A stretch of 37,976 bases of DNA from assembly GCF_000633355.1 (NCBI RefSeq), contig NZ_AYMQ01000139.1:1-37976 (forward strand). The letters are read 5' to 3'. This document shows positions 7,856-18,300 of the stretch, in pieces. The position numbers were made by a program, and so were the translations under genes. Below the pieces are notes generated by a model. That model ran no database searches. It worked only from the letters and a program-made list of their open reading frames with translations, and was not told where the DNA came from. The first letter of the stretch is position 1. Each line of letters opens with the position of its first letter. This DNA is from Serratia sp. H1w (lineage in GTDB: Bacteria; Pseudomonadota; Gammaproteobacteria; Enterobacterales; Enterobacteriaceae).

Positions 7856-9994
7856 TCATGCCACGCCCTGTTCTTTATTGATCGGCTTGTTGGCCGCCTG
7901 CAGGATCTGATCCCGTGGGCCGTCAGCCACCACGCGGCCGTTATCCAATACCACGATGCGATCCACCAGCTTCAACAGCGCAGGCCGATGGGTGACCAGC
8001 ACCAGCGTGCGGCCACTGAGCCAGCCGTGCATCTGGCGGATCACGTACTCTTCCAGTTGCTCGTCCATTGAGGCAGTGGGTTCATCCAGCAGCACGATTT
8101 GGGGATTACGCAGGATCATGCGGCTTAGCAGCACCATCTGGCGCTGTCCACCGGACAGACCTCTGCCTCCTTCATGAATAATGCGGTCCAGGCTGGCGGC
8201 GTCCTGTTGCACCAGGCTTAGCGCCCCCGAGATCCGCAACGCCTGGAGCATTTCCGGTTCGGTAGCGTGTGGATGGCCAAGCATCAGGTTCTGGCGCAGG
8301 CTGCCGAAAAACAGCCGCGATTCTTGCGAGAGGAAGCCCAACTGGCGGCGCACATCGCTGGGATCGATATGGTTGATATCAACCCCGTCGATGATCACCT
8401 TGCCCCGGGTGGCGCTGGCCTGGCCGGAAAGAAGCTTCAGCAGCGTCGATTTCCCCGCGCCAACCTTACCGAGGATCGCCACCCGCTCGCCGGGTTTGAT
8501 CTCCAGGTTATTGACGGTGATCGAGTTTTCCCCTTTCTCCACGTCGTAGCTGTATTGCAGGTTACGCAGCTGGAAGTGGCCGCTGAGTACCGGGCAGTGG
8601 GCCATTTTGCCTTCTTCCGGCTTATCGAGCGGCTTTTTCAGCAGATCGTCCAGGCCGGTCATGGCGGTTTTAGCGTGCTGCCAGCGAGAGAACACCATGG
8701 TCAACTGCATCAGCGGGGCGATGGTGCGGGAAGACAGCAGGCTACAGGCCACCATGGTACCGGTGGTGATATCGCCGTTGAGCACCAGATAGCTGCCAAA
8801 TACCAGCATCCCGGCATAGGTCAACTGCTGCACCGTAGAAGCCCAACCGCTGAGCCGCGCCCCCCACAACCGCTGTTGCATACCGATGGTGGCGCTGACG
8901 GCGTGGGTTTGCTCCCATTGGCGCTGGAAGTAAGGTTCGGCTTGCAACGCTTTGATGTCCTCAACCCCTTCGATCGACTCAACCAGTACCGCGTTACGCA
9001 GTGCGCTTTCACGCATGCCTTCCTTCGCCAGCTTGGCCATCGGCCATTGCAGCAAGATCCCGGGGATCACGATCAGCGGGATCGCCAGCATCGGGATAAA
9101 CACCAGCGGGCCACCCACCAGCGCCATGATGACCAGGAACAGCAACACGAACGGCATATCCGCCGCTGCGCCCACGGTGGTGGAGGTCAGCAGTTCCCGC
9201 ACCTGATCGATTTCACGTAGCTGCGAGATGAAGGAGCCGGTCGATTTTGGCCGTGCTTCATTTTTGATCGCCAGCGCGCGGGCAAACAGCATGCCGGAGA
9301 TCTTCAGATCGATTTTCTTACCCATCAGATCCGAAATCACGGTGCGCGACAGGCGAATGGCGTACTCCAGCGCCGCCGCGATCAGCACCCCGAAGAACAG
9401 CACCCACAGGGTAGAGTAAGACTGGGCTGGAATAACCCGGTCATACACCTGCATCGAAAACAGAATACCGGCAAGCGCCAGCACGTTGCTGATGATCGAC
9501 GCCAGCGAGATCTCACCGATCTGTCGTTTGGCCCCGCGAAAATGTTGCCAGAACCAGTGTTTGCGATAGGGCTGCACAAAATCGTCGATGCGTGAGTCTT
9601 GCCCACGCTCCGCCGTGCCTAGCAGCACAATGGTGCCTTGGCCTTTGAGCAGCAATTCCACCAGCTCAGCTTCCCGTTGCACATCGCCGCTGTCGTTGAG
9701 CCAATACAGCGCCTTGCCCTCGCTATCGAGAGATTCGATCACCATCAGGCCGCCGTCGTCGATTTCGATCAGTGCGGGCAGGATCTCGTTACGCCAGCGC
9801 ACTTTCTCCCGTGGCTGCAAGCTGACGCTAAGCCCCATCAGATGGCCGAGCCGTTCCAGCCGACGCGGGGCAGGCAGTTGTTCATACCAGCGCATTTGCT
9901 GGCGGACGGATTTGACGTCAACAGCCAGACCGTAGCCGTTGGCCGCCCGGGCCATGGCTGCGATCCAGGTTTCGAGTGATGCAGGTTGTGACAT
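7856..9994 (-). CDS. bapC: Type I secretion ABC transporter (permease/ATPase) for the giant adhesin
   Basis: The 712-residue product is a fused exporter of the LapB/HlyB kind. The N-terminal ~130 residues resemble a C39-peptidase-like domain but contain no Cys, so it should dock substrate without cutting it. The membrane domain spans about 160-450. The nucleotide-binding domain has Walker A GKVGAGKS (about 509-516), signature LSGGQ (about 613-617), Walker B IVLLDEP (Asp/Glu about 637-638) and the H-loop His (about 669). It would power one-step export of the adhesin across both membranes. The start at 9994 was chosen because AGGAG (10000-10004) lies 5 bases upstream; a frame seven codons longer has no such site. 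It follows the TolC-like gene by 26 bases and precedes the adaptor by 10. Confidence 0.95.
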   Translation of the reverse strand: MSQPASLETWIAAMARAANGYGLAVDVKSVRQQMRWYEQLPAPRRLERLGHLMGLSVSLQPREKVRWRNEILPALIEIDDGGLMVIESLDSEGKALYWLNDSGDVQREAELVELLLKGQGTIVLLGTAERGQDSRIDDFVQPYRKHWFWQHFRGAKRQIGEISLASIISNVLALAGILFSMQVYDRVIPAQSYSTLWVLFFGVLIAAALEYAIRLSRTVISDLMGKKIDLKISGMLFARALAIKNEARPKSTGSFISQLREIDQVRELLTSTTVGAAADMPFVLLFLVIMALVGGPLVFIPMLAIPLIVIPGILLQWPMAKLAKEGMRESALRNAVLVESIEGVEDIKALQAEPYFQRQWEQTHAVSATIGMQQRLWGARLSGWASTVQQLTYAGMLVFGSYLVLNGDITTGTMVACSLLSSRTIAPLMQLTMVFSRWQHAKTAMTGLDDLLKKPLDKPEEGKMAHCPVLSGHFQLRNLQYSYDVEKGENSITVNNLEIKPGERVAILGKVGAGKSTLLKLLSGQASATRGKVIIDGVDINHIDPSDVRRQLGFLSQESRLFFGSLRQNLMLGHPHATEPEMLQALRISGALSLVQQDAASLDRIIHEGGRGLSGGQRQMVLLSRMILRNPQIVLLDEPTASMDEQLEEYVIRQMHGWLSGRTLVLVTHRPALLKLVDRIVVLDNGRVVADGPRDQILQAANKPINKEQGVA

Positions 9995-10020
9995 AAGCGC
10001 TCCTGGCAAAATCAATCAGA

Positions 10021-11418
10021 CTACAGCGACGGTAGGTTGTCGCCACTGGCTCGTTGGCGCTCGATACCCAACATATCCAAAAGGTTGTCGACAGCAGAGG
10101 CATAGCGCACCGCTGCATCCCAACCGTCGTACAACGCGGTAACGCGCGAGCTTTCTGCCTGTAGCACGTCTTGTTCCACGCTGAGCAGGTCGTTCAGGCT
10201 GCGCTTGCTAAGCTTGTACTCGTCCTGATAGACGCTGCGGGTATAGTCCGCACTACTCAGCTGTTGCGCCCCGGCCAGCTCTCGCTGCTGCGCCCCGATC
10301 AAATCCGCATAAGCGGTGGAGGCTTTCTGGTTCATATCCAGTTTGGCGGCCTCGACCTGAGCCTGTGCCGCCTGGCGATCGCCCTCGGCAGCATCGACCT
10401 TGGCATTGACCGCGCCGCCCTGGTAGATCGGTGCCTGCACGACCAGTTGCAGCTGATCGTTCCAATAGGATTGTGATTCGTTGCCATCGCTCTCATAGCG
10501 GGTGCGGCCAGCCTGAACGGAGATGGTCGGCCAGTGCTGGGCTTCGGCCTGGCGAACCCGTTGGATAGCCGCTTCCTGCTTGGACTGGGCACTCAGCACC
10601 GCATTGCTTTTTTGATAGGGCAGCGACTTGAGGGTGATTTTCTGTTGCAGCAGTTGTTGCGGCAGATCGGGGAGTTTATCCGGCACGACGCCGGTCAGGA
10701 CGGTCAGCTGGGCCAGGGCCGAACGCTGCTGGGCACGATATTGTTCCAGCGTGGCGTTCATCCCGGCGATACGGGTTTGTGCCTGCAAGACGTCGGATTG
10801 TGAACTCAGACCGGCGTTGGCCCGCAGTTCGGCTATGTCCTTGACCCGGTTCAGCGACACCAGATTGCGCTCCGCTGCGGCGCTTAAATCCTGATAGCGT
10901 TTGACCTGAAGATAGGCTTGCAACGTTTGCTGGCCCACCTCGGTCATGGTTTGGTAAAGCGTGTAACGATAGGCATCGGAGAGGTTATGTTGCTCGTCGA
11001 TGCTGCCGCTGGTTTTGCCGAAATCATAGAGCAACTGGTTGAGCGTCACGCCTGCCGAAGCCGTGTTGTTCAACGTGCCAGAGGAGTCCGTCTGGCTGGA
11101 TTTGCCAAAATTGCTGTTGAGGGCGATTTGCGGGAACCAGGCGCTTTGTGCCAGCGCCAGGTCACCTTTGCCCACGTTAATCTGTGCCGAAGCCTGGGCG
11201 ATCTGCGGGTTACGTGCAAAGGCTCGCAGGATCGCGTCCTGTAAGGTCAACGTCATCACCGAACGTTCCGTCGGTGCGGCTTGCCAGTTAAATTCGACCT
11301 GCGGTGCGGCGAGAGTCTGACCAACCCACCCGCCTAATCCGCCCAAAAACAGTCCGATTGTGGCCGCACGCCGTAACGTGAGCCGAGATCCATCCGTGCC
11401 ATAAGGGTGTCTTTTCAT
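10021..11418 (-). CDS. bapB: TolC-family outer membrane channel of the adhesin secretion system
   Basis: The 465-residue protein carries a signal sequence (positively charged start, hydrophobic core, probable cut after LAA near residue 38). Two similar halves typical of the outer-membrane efflux family follow, each rich in Ala, Gln and Leu, at about residues 55-245 and 265-455. These trimerise into a beta-barrel and periplasmic tunnel. It completes the three-part exporter with the two downstream genes. The start is uncertain: ATG at 11418 is preferred, but a GTG four codons earlier (11430) is in frame and neither has a strong ribosome site. It lies 184 bases downstream of the adhesin gene. 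The symbol is given by analogy with the Salmonella bapABCD order. Confidence 0.93.
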   Translation of the reverse strand: MKRHPYGTDGSRLTLRRAATIGLFLGGLGGWVGQTLAAPQVEFNWQAAPTERSVMTLTLQDAILRAFARNPQIAQASAQINVGKGDLALAQSAWFPQIALNSNFGKSSQTDSSGTLNNTASAGVTLNQLLYDFGKTSGSIDEQHNLSDAYRYTLYQTMTEVGQQTLQAYLQVKRYQDLSAAAERNLVSLNRVKDIAELRANAGLSSQSDVLQAQTRIAGMNATLEQYRAQQRSALAQLTVLTGVVPDKLPDLPQQLLQQKITLKSLPYQKSNAVLSAQSKQEAAIQRVRQAEAQHWPTISVQAGRTRYESDGNESQSYWNDQLQLVVQAPIYQGGAVNAKVDAAEGDRQAAQAQVEAAKLDMNQKASTAYADLIGAQQRELAGAQQLSSADYTRSVYQDEYKLSKRSLNDLLSVEQDVLQAESSRVTALYDGWDAAVRYASAVDNLLDMLGIERQRASGDNLPSL

Positions 11419-11602
11419 TATCGTTACCACGTCTATGCCGATAACCGCGGTGGTGCCGTTTCGGCTTTGTTATTGTGACGATCGTTAATTTCGGCGGCCC
11501 GTCTCCCGAACGGTACCGCCGCACTGCGTTGGCCTGAATGCCGTCATTCCCATGCCACTGGCTCGCGGCGAACGAACCAGTGGCTGACAGCAGGGCCGGG
11601 TA
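11419..11602 (-). promoter_or_regulatory. Adhesin-exporter intergenic region with two stem-loops
   Basis: No gene is seen in these 184 bases. Two inverted repeats lie between the adhesin stop and the TolC-like start: GCCACTGG/CCAGTGGC (11554-11561 and 11577-11584, 15-base loop) and CGGCGG/CCGCCG (11492-11497 and 11516-11521). Neither is followed by a U-run on the minus strand. They may be processing or partial-termination sites that set exporter expression relative to the 26-kb adhesin message. A separate promoter for the exporter genes could also lie here, but none stands out. Confidence 0.45.
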
Positions 11603-12361
11603 CTACACCAGATTGACGTGCAGACCTTGCTGCACCAGTACATCTCCCAGAGTGTTGCCGCTTTCGAGAGCGGAGTTGTGGTACACGTCGAACACTTGGC
11701 CATCGACCGTCCGCTGGCCCACCGAACTCCAGGTACCGCCTTCGCCCTGGGTCAGATTGACCTGGTCACCGATGCTGCCCTTGATCAGCAGGTTGTCGCT
11801 GGCGGCGTCCTTGACGTTCAGCGCTTCGTGCAGATCCAGGGTGATGCTGTTGGTGCCGCTGGTGCCCAAATCGAAGATATCGATGTGTTGCACCTTCAGG
11901 CCCAACGCCGTCAGATCCAGGTTGAGGTTTTTGCCATCCAGCTCCAGGGTATCGATGCCCGCGCCGCCGTCGATCGACAGGAAGTCGAGGGCGTTGACGT
12001 GGATGACATCGTTACCGCTGCTGCCATGGATGGTGTCGCCGCTGGCGGTAGTCCCGTCTGCCAGATTGATGGTGACGCCGCCAATGCTGAAGGTGGTGTC
12101 TTCAACCTTGGTTTCGCTTGCGGTATCCACCGGCAGCGATGGGTTCACTACCAGCGTGCTGGTGACTGGTTCACTGGTATCGGTTGTGGTTGGGGTGCTG
12201 CTGGCCTCGCTGGTTGGGGTGCTGGTTTCGGTTGTCGCATGCTGCACACTTGCCACCTGAGCATGCTGGACTGCGGTGTGATCGGTAGTGCTGTCGGTGC
12301 TGGTGGTTTCGGAACCCGAAGTGTCCAGCGACAGCGTTTCGACCGTGGCGCTCGACGTCAT
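11603..12361 (-). other. Ser/Thr-rich linker and RTX-like type I secretion C-terminus of the adhesin
   Basis: From about residue 8463 (12361) the Ig pattern ends in a Ser/Thr/Glu-rich stretch of some 90 residues. Two loose RTX-like nonapeptides follow, GSSGNDVIH (about 8575-8583) and DGGAGIDTL (about 8593-8601), in a GDTIHGSSGND context, then an acidic, aromatic-poor region ending LHVNLV. This is the usual C-terminal secretion region of large type I exported adhesins, with very few calcium-binding RTX turns. Confidence 0.8.
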
Positions 12362-15300
12362 CAGCAGCGGCAGTTCGATACCGGAAGTCAGGCCCGCAGA
12401 GACGGTGACGCCGTTGCCCGCCAGGTCGGTCACCGAAGCCGCTACCACGGTGCCCAACAGGGTTGGGATCAGGTTGAGCACATTCAGACCCTTAAGGGCG
12501 TTGGTGGTGTCGAATTTCACCGACCAATGTCCGGTGGCATCCACGGTGCCCAGCAACGTACTGCCCAGCAAGGTAACGCTGACTTTTGCCCCTTGCTGCA
12601 CGTTCAGGCTGGTACCGCTGACAGACAGGCCGTTGGTCAAGATGCTCAGCGCACTGCCTAAGGTGCCGAGGGCATCGATACCCAACAACGGCAGCGCGTG
12701 GATTTTCACCGTGGCGCTGGCGTTGGCCGAGCTGGTGTTACCGTAATGATCGGTGACTGTCACGCCGACTGACAATGGCCCATCTGCCAGATTGACCAAG
12801 TTCACGGTAGGAACGCTGACGCTCCATTTCCCATCGGCACCGACAGCGGCGGTCAATACCAGCCCCCCCACATTGACGCTGACGCTACCGCCGATGGCGT
12901 TGGTGGTGGTGCCACCAATCAGCTGGTTCAGGTTGGCTTCGCTCAGGTTGAGGAAACCATCACCAAACAGGCTGCCCAGGCTGACGGTCGGCAGGTTGTG
13001 GATGCCCACGCCCAGATCGGCGTTGATGCTGCCGGTCTTGCCTGCGGAGTTGGTGACCGACACGCCTAGTGACAGGTTGCCATCCAGCAGACTGGACAGA
13101 TTGAGCGGCGTCAGGCTGAGTGACCAGCTACCGTCGGCTTTTACCTGGGTAGTAAAGGTATTGCTGCCAAGGTGGATCTGGATGGTCGCACCCGGTGCGT
13201 TGGTGGTATGACCGCTGATGATCTGATTGGTAGTGGCTTCCAGAGCATTGAGCAGGCCGTCACCGCCAAATACGGGATCCAGCGTCAGGGTTGGCAGGGC
13301 GTTGATCAGTACGTTGAGTGGGCTGACCTGGGTCACAACGTTACCCGCCGCATCGGTGAGCGTGGTTGTTACGTTGGTCAGACCATCCAGCAGGCCTTGC
13401 AGATCCAGGGTCGGGATCGGCAGTTGCCATTTACCGGTGGCATCGACGGTGGTGGTATAGGTGTGGCTGCCCAGCGTCAGGCTAATGGTGGTACCTGCCG
13501 TCACGTTGGTGGCCACCCCGCTCAGGGTTTGCGGTGATAACAGATCGGTGAGGTTCAGCACACCGTCGCCAAACAGTGGGTTGAGCGTTATCGTTGGCAG
13601 AATGGTCGCCACGTTGATGCCCACGCTGGCACCGCTGGTGTTACCCGCTGGATCGGTTACCGTCGCGCTGACGGTCAGATTGCCTTCCAACAGCCCAGAG
13701 AGTTGCAGCGGAGTAATGTTGGCGCTCCAACTGCCATCAGCAGCGACGGTGGCGTTCAGTTGCAGCGTGCCAATCTGGATTGCCACATGGGAGCCAGCCG
13801 CCGCATTGGTGGTGGTACCGCTGATGGTCTGGGTCAGCAGCGCTTCGGCCGCATTGAGGAAGCCGTCGCCGCCAAACAGCGGGTTCAGCGCCAGCGTTGG
13901 CAGCTTGTTGACGATCACATCGACCACGGTATTGAGTACGCCGGTATTACCGGAGCCATCCAGTACCGAAACGCCCAGGTTGATATTGCCATCCAGCAGG
14001 GTGTGCAGATCGGCAGGTTGCAGCACCAGGCTGAACTTGCCGTCGGCACCGATGGTGGTCAGGAAGGTTTTACCCCCGAGTGAAACCTGTACCTGCGCAC
14101 CAGCGCTGGCAAAGGCCACGGTACCGCTGACGGTCTGGGCTACCAGCGCTTCTGCCGCATTGAGGAAGCCATCACCGCCAAACAGCGGATCGAGCGTGAT
14201 CACCGGCAGTTTCACATCCAGTTGCAGCCCGGCGGTCGCGCTGGTGGTGTTACCCACCGCATCGGTCGCTGAAGCGGTAACGGTAAAGTTGCCGTTGCCC
14301 AGTCCTTGCAGGACGCCGAGGATATCCGGCGTGACGGTAGCACTCCATTTGCCGCCGTCACCCACGGTAGCGGTCAGCGTTTGTGATTCGGCGATATCCA
14401 GAGTGATGGTGGCACCCTTCGCCAGATTGGTGACGGTGCCGCTGATGGTCTGGTTCAGCAACAGGTCTGCCACATTGAGGATGCCGTCGCCAAAGACCGG
14501 ATCCAGCACGATGTGTGGCAGGTTGTGGATGATCGCGGTGATATCGATGTTTTTGCTCACCACGTTACCGGCCGAGTCGGTCACCGAGACGCCCAGCGCC
14601 AGATTACCGTCGCTCAGCGCCGCCAGATCCAACGGTGGGATGGTCAGACTCCAGGCACCACCTGTGCCGACGCTGGCGGTATAGGTTTTGGTGCCGAGAG
14701 TGACGCTAACGCTGCCGCCGCCGACACCGAGACCGGTAATCACCCCGCTGACGGTCTGCGACAAACCGGCTTCTACTGCATTCAGCAGGCCATCGCCAAA
14801 GGCGACGACCGGGCCGATCACCGGCAGGTTGTGGGTCAGCACGTTGATATCAACCAGATCGTTAACCACGTTACCGTTGGCATCGACGATCTGCACGTTG
14901 ACCTGTGCCAGGCCATCACCCAGCAGGCTCAGTTGGCTTGGCAGCAGTGAGACGCTCCACTGGCCGTTGCCGCCCACGTTCGCATCCAGCGTGATGCCTG
15001 CGATGGTGACGTGGACGACTGCACCGTTGTAATTGCCGGTAGCGGTGCCGCTGATCACCTGAGTGAGCAGTGATTCGGCCAGGTTCAGCACGCCATCGCC
15101 GCCAAACAGGGCGTTAACCCCCGCGCCGAGCGTTTTGTTCAACGCCACGTTCAGCGTGACGTCGGTGTGGCTGCTGTTGCCTGCGGTATCGGTCAGGGTG
15201 ACGCCGATGATCTGCGGCCCATCGGTCAGGCTTTGCAGGTTGAGTGACGGTAACGGAATACTCCACTTACCATCCGGACCAACCACCACGCTGGCAGTTA

Positions 15301-18300
15301 ACGGCCCCAGCGTCACGGTGACGGTTTCGCCAACGCCGCCTGTACCGGTTAACGCCTGGTTTACCAGGGCTTCTGCCAGCGTCAGGATATTGTCCCCGGT
15401 CAGCAGATCAACCTGCAGCAGCGGCAGTGTGGTATCGGTGGTAATGGTGTGCGTTGTCGCCGTGGTGTTGCCTGCGGCGTCGGACAGTGTGGCATTGATG
15501 GTGTTAGGGCCCTGCGGCAGGTTGACCAGATCTGCCGGTGGCACGTTGACCGACCAGGTACCGGTCGCACTGACCTGTGCACTGTAGGTTTTGCCATTCA
15601 GCGTGATGGTGACGATGCGACCCGCTTCAGACACCGAGGCAGTACCGGAAATCGCCTGGGCGACGCTGCTTTCGCTGACGTTCAATACATCGTTACCCGC
15701 GAAGGCATTGATGGTGAGCGTCGGTGGAATACGATCGACCAACACGCTTTCGCTGGCGGTAAACACCGTTGGCAGCGGTGTCAGCAGTGTGGTGCTGGCG
15801 CTGACCACAATATTGCCATCAACCGGGAAGGTAACTACCGTGCTGAAGGTACCGTCCGCCAGGGTAGTGATAGGAACACCCAGCGGCAGGCCACCGACGA
15901 TAATGGTGACGACCTGACCAAGCCCGATCCCGCCAACCACTTTACCGGTGAGGTTGATGACCAGCCCGACCTCACTGGCGTTAACGATATTATCGCCGGT
16001 GATAGGATCGATAGTGATTATCTGGCCCGGAGGCGTCAGGTTAACGGTAAAGTTGTGGTTGTCGACGGCAATATTGCCCGCCTGATCGCTGACCTGAGCC
16101 GTAATGCTCGGCGTACTGCCCAGGGCTTTCAGATCGGCAGGCGGAACGGTGACGCTCCAACTGCCGTCTGCCAACACCACACCGGTATAGGTTTTGCTAT
16201 TGAGCGTGACGATGATTTGCTGCCCAACAGCGACGTGGGTGGAAGTACCGGTAATCAACTGTACCGACTGACTTTCGGCGTAGTTGATGGTGTTATCCGC
16301 CGTGAAGTTGGCGATGGTAACGGTAGGCAGAGTGGTGATCGAGATATGCACCGATGAACCGACTGTACCCTGGTTGCCTGCGGCATCCGTGGCGGTCACG
16401 GTGATGCTGTTATCGCCTTCGGTTAACGCTTTCAACTCTGGTGTAGTCAGCGCCAGGCTCCAGTTGCCACCGCTGACCTGTGCGGTAAAGGTTTGATTGC
16501 CGATCTTCACGCTGACCGAGGTAGCGTCACCTGCGCTACCGCTGAGGGTTTGCCCCAGGTTGGCTTCGGCCAGGTTAAGGAACCCATCACCAAACGGCGT
16601 GGCGATGGTCGGCACCGGCGCGGTGAGATCGCTGGCGAAGTTCAATGAACTACTGTTGGTGTTGCCAGCGGCGTCGGTCGCTGTAACGGTCAACACGTGT
16701 GGCCCATCCAGCAGAGCACTTAACGTACCGGCAGGCAGCGGCAGCGTCCAGTTACCGCTGGCGTCAACCTGTGCGTTGTAGCTGATACCGTTGACATCGA
16801 TCGTTACCTTGACGGCCTGACCTGCGCCGTTGACCCCGGTAGTCCCGGTGATAGTCAAGGCCCCGGTGGCTTCGCTGATGTTCAAAACACCGTCGATGCC
16901 AAACGGAGGGGTGATGGTTGGCAGTGGCAGGTTCAGTGATGCGGTAACATCCAGCGGCGCAGTGGTTGCTGTATTGCCGCCGCGATCCTCGACGGTGACT
17001 TCAATGGTATGCGTACCGTTGGTGAACACGCCAAGCTGAGTGGTATTGAGAGGCAGTGACCAGCCTCCCAGACCATCGGCCAAGGCTGTGAAGATCTGCT
17101 GGCTTGGCAGACCGGCATCCACAGTCACCGTGACGATTTGGCCGCTACCGACCAGACCGGTTCTGCCGGTCAGGGTTTGCGCCAGCGCTGCTTCGGCAAT
17201 ATTCAGCAGACCATCGCCGAACGGCAGATCCAGGGTTGGCAACGGCAGCTTGTTGATCAGGATCTCCAGCGAACCGTTGGTGCTATTGGTGTTACCCACC
17301 GCGTCCGTTACCGTTACGGTGATTGGCCAGTTACCGTCCGGCAGGCTGAGCAGAGTGGCGCTGTTGAGCGGCAACGTCCAGCTACCGTCGGCATTCACCG
17401 TGGCGTTCAGGTTCAGACCGTTGACGTTAACCGTCACTTTCTGGCCCAGATTGCTGGCAAGGCCGGTAGTACCGGTGAGGGCTCCGCCCAGCAAGGCTTC
17501 GGCATGGTTGACGATGCCATCAATAAACGGCGTATCCAACTCGGCTACCGGCAGCCCGGTGAGGGTGCTGTTGAAGTCCAGTGTCGCACCGTGGCTGTTG
17601 CCGCCCTTATCGGTGGCAACCACGCTGATGGTGTGTGGCCCATCTATCAACCCCAGTAGATCGGTGGTCGGCAGAGTGACGCTCCACTGGCCGTTGTTAC
17701 CGACCGTGGCGTTGTAGTCTTTACCGTTGAGGCTGACCACTACCGTCTGACCGTTGCCAATAATGCCGGTGGTGCCGGTCAACAGCTGATTGACACCGGC
17801 CTCCACCAGATTCAGGGCACCGTCGCCAAACGGCAGGTTAATGGTTGGGTTCGGCAGGATATGCGACAAGATCTCCAGCGAGCCACCGGCACTTGCTGGG
17901 TTACCTGCGGCATCTACCGCAGAGACCACCACCTGCACAGTGCCATCTGCCAGCAAGGCCAGGGCGTTGGCCGGGATCAGCGCGCTCCAGGTGCCATCGC
18001 CATTGACGATACCGTTCACCACGTAGCTGCCAATCTTGATCAAGACCGGGGTGTTGACCAGCAGGTTGAGCGCGGCACCGCCGATTGGCGTTGCTACACC
18101 CAACTCGGCAATGTTGAGAATGTTATCGCCAAACAGCGGGTTCAACGTCAGTGATGGCAACGTATGGGTGTTGACCGCCACCGTAATCGAGTCTGAAATG
18201 CCGTTACCGGCGGCATCGGTGACGCTCACGCCGATGGTCACGTTGCCATCCAACAGCCCTTGCAGGATATTGCTTGGGATATTAACGCTCCATGCACCGG

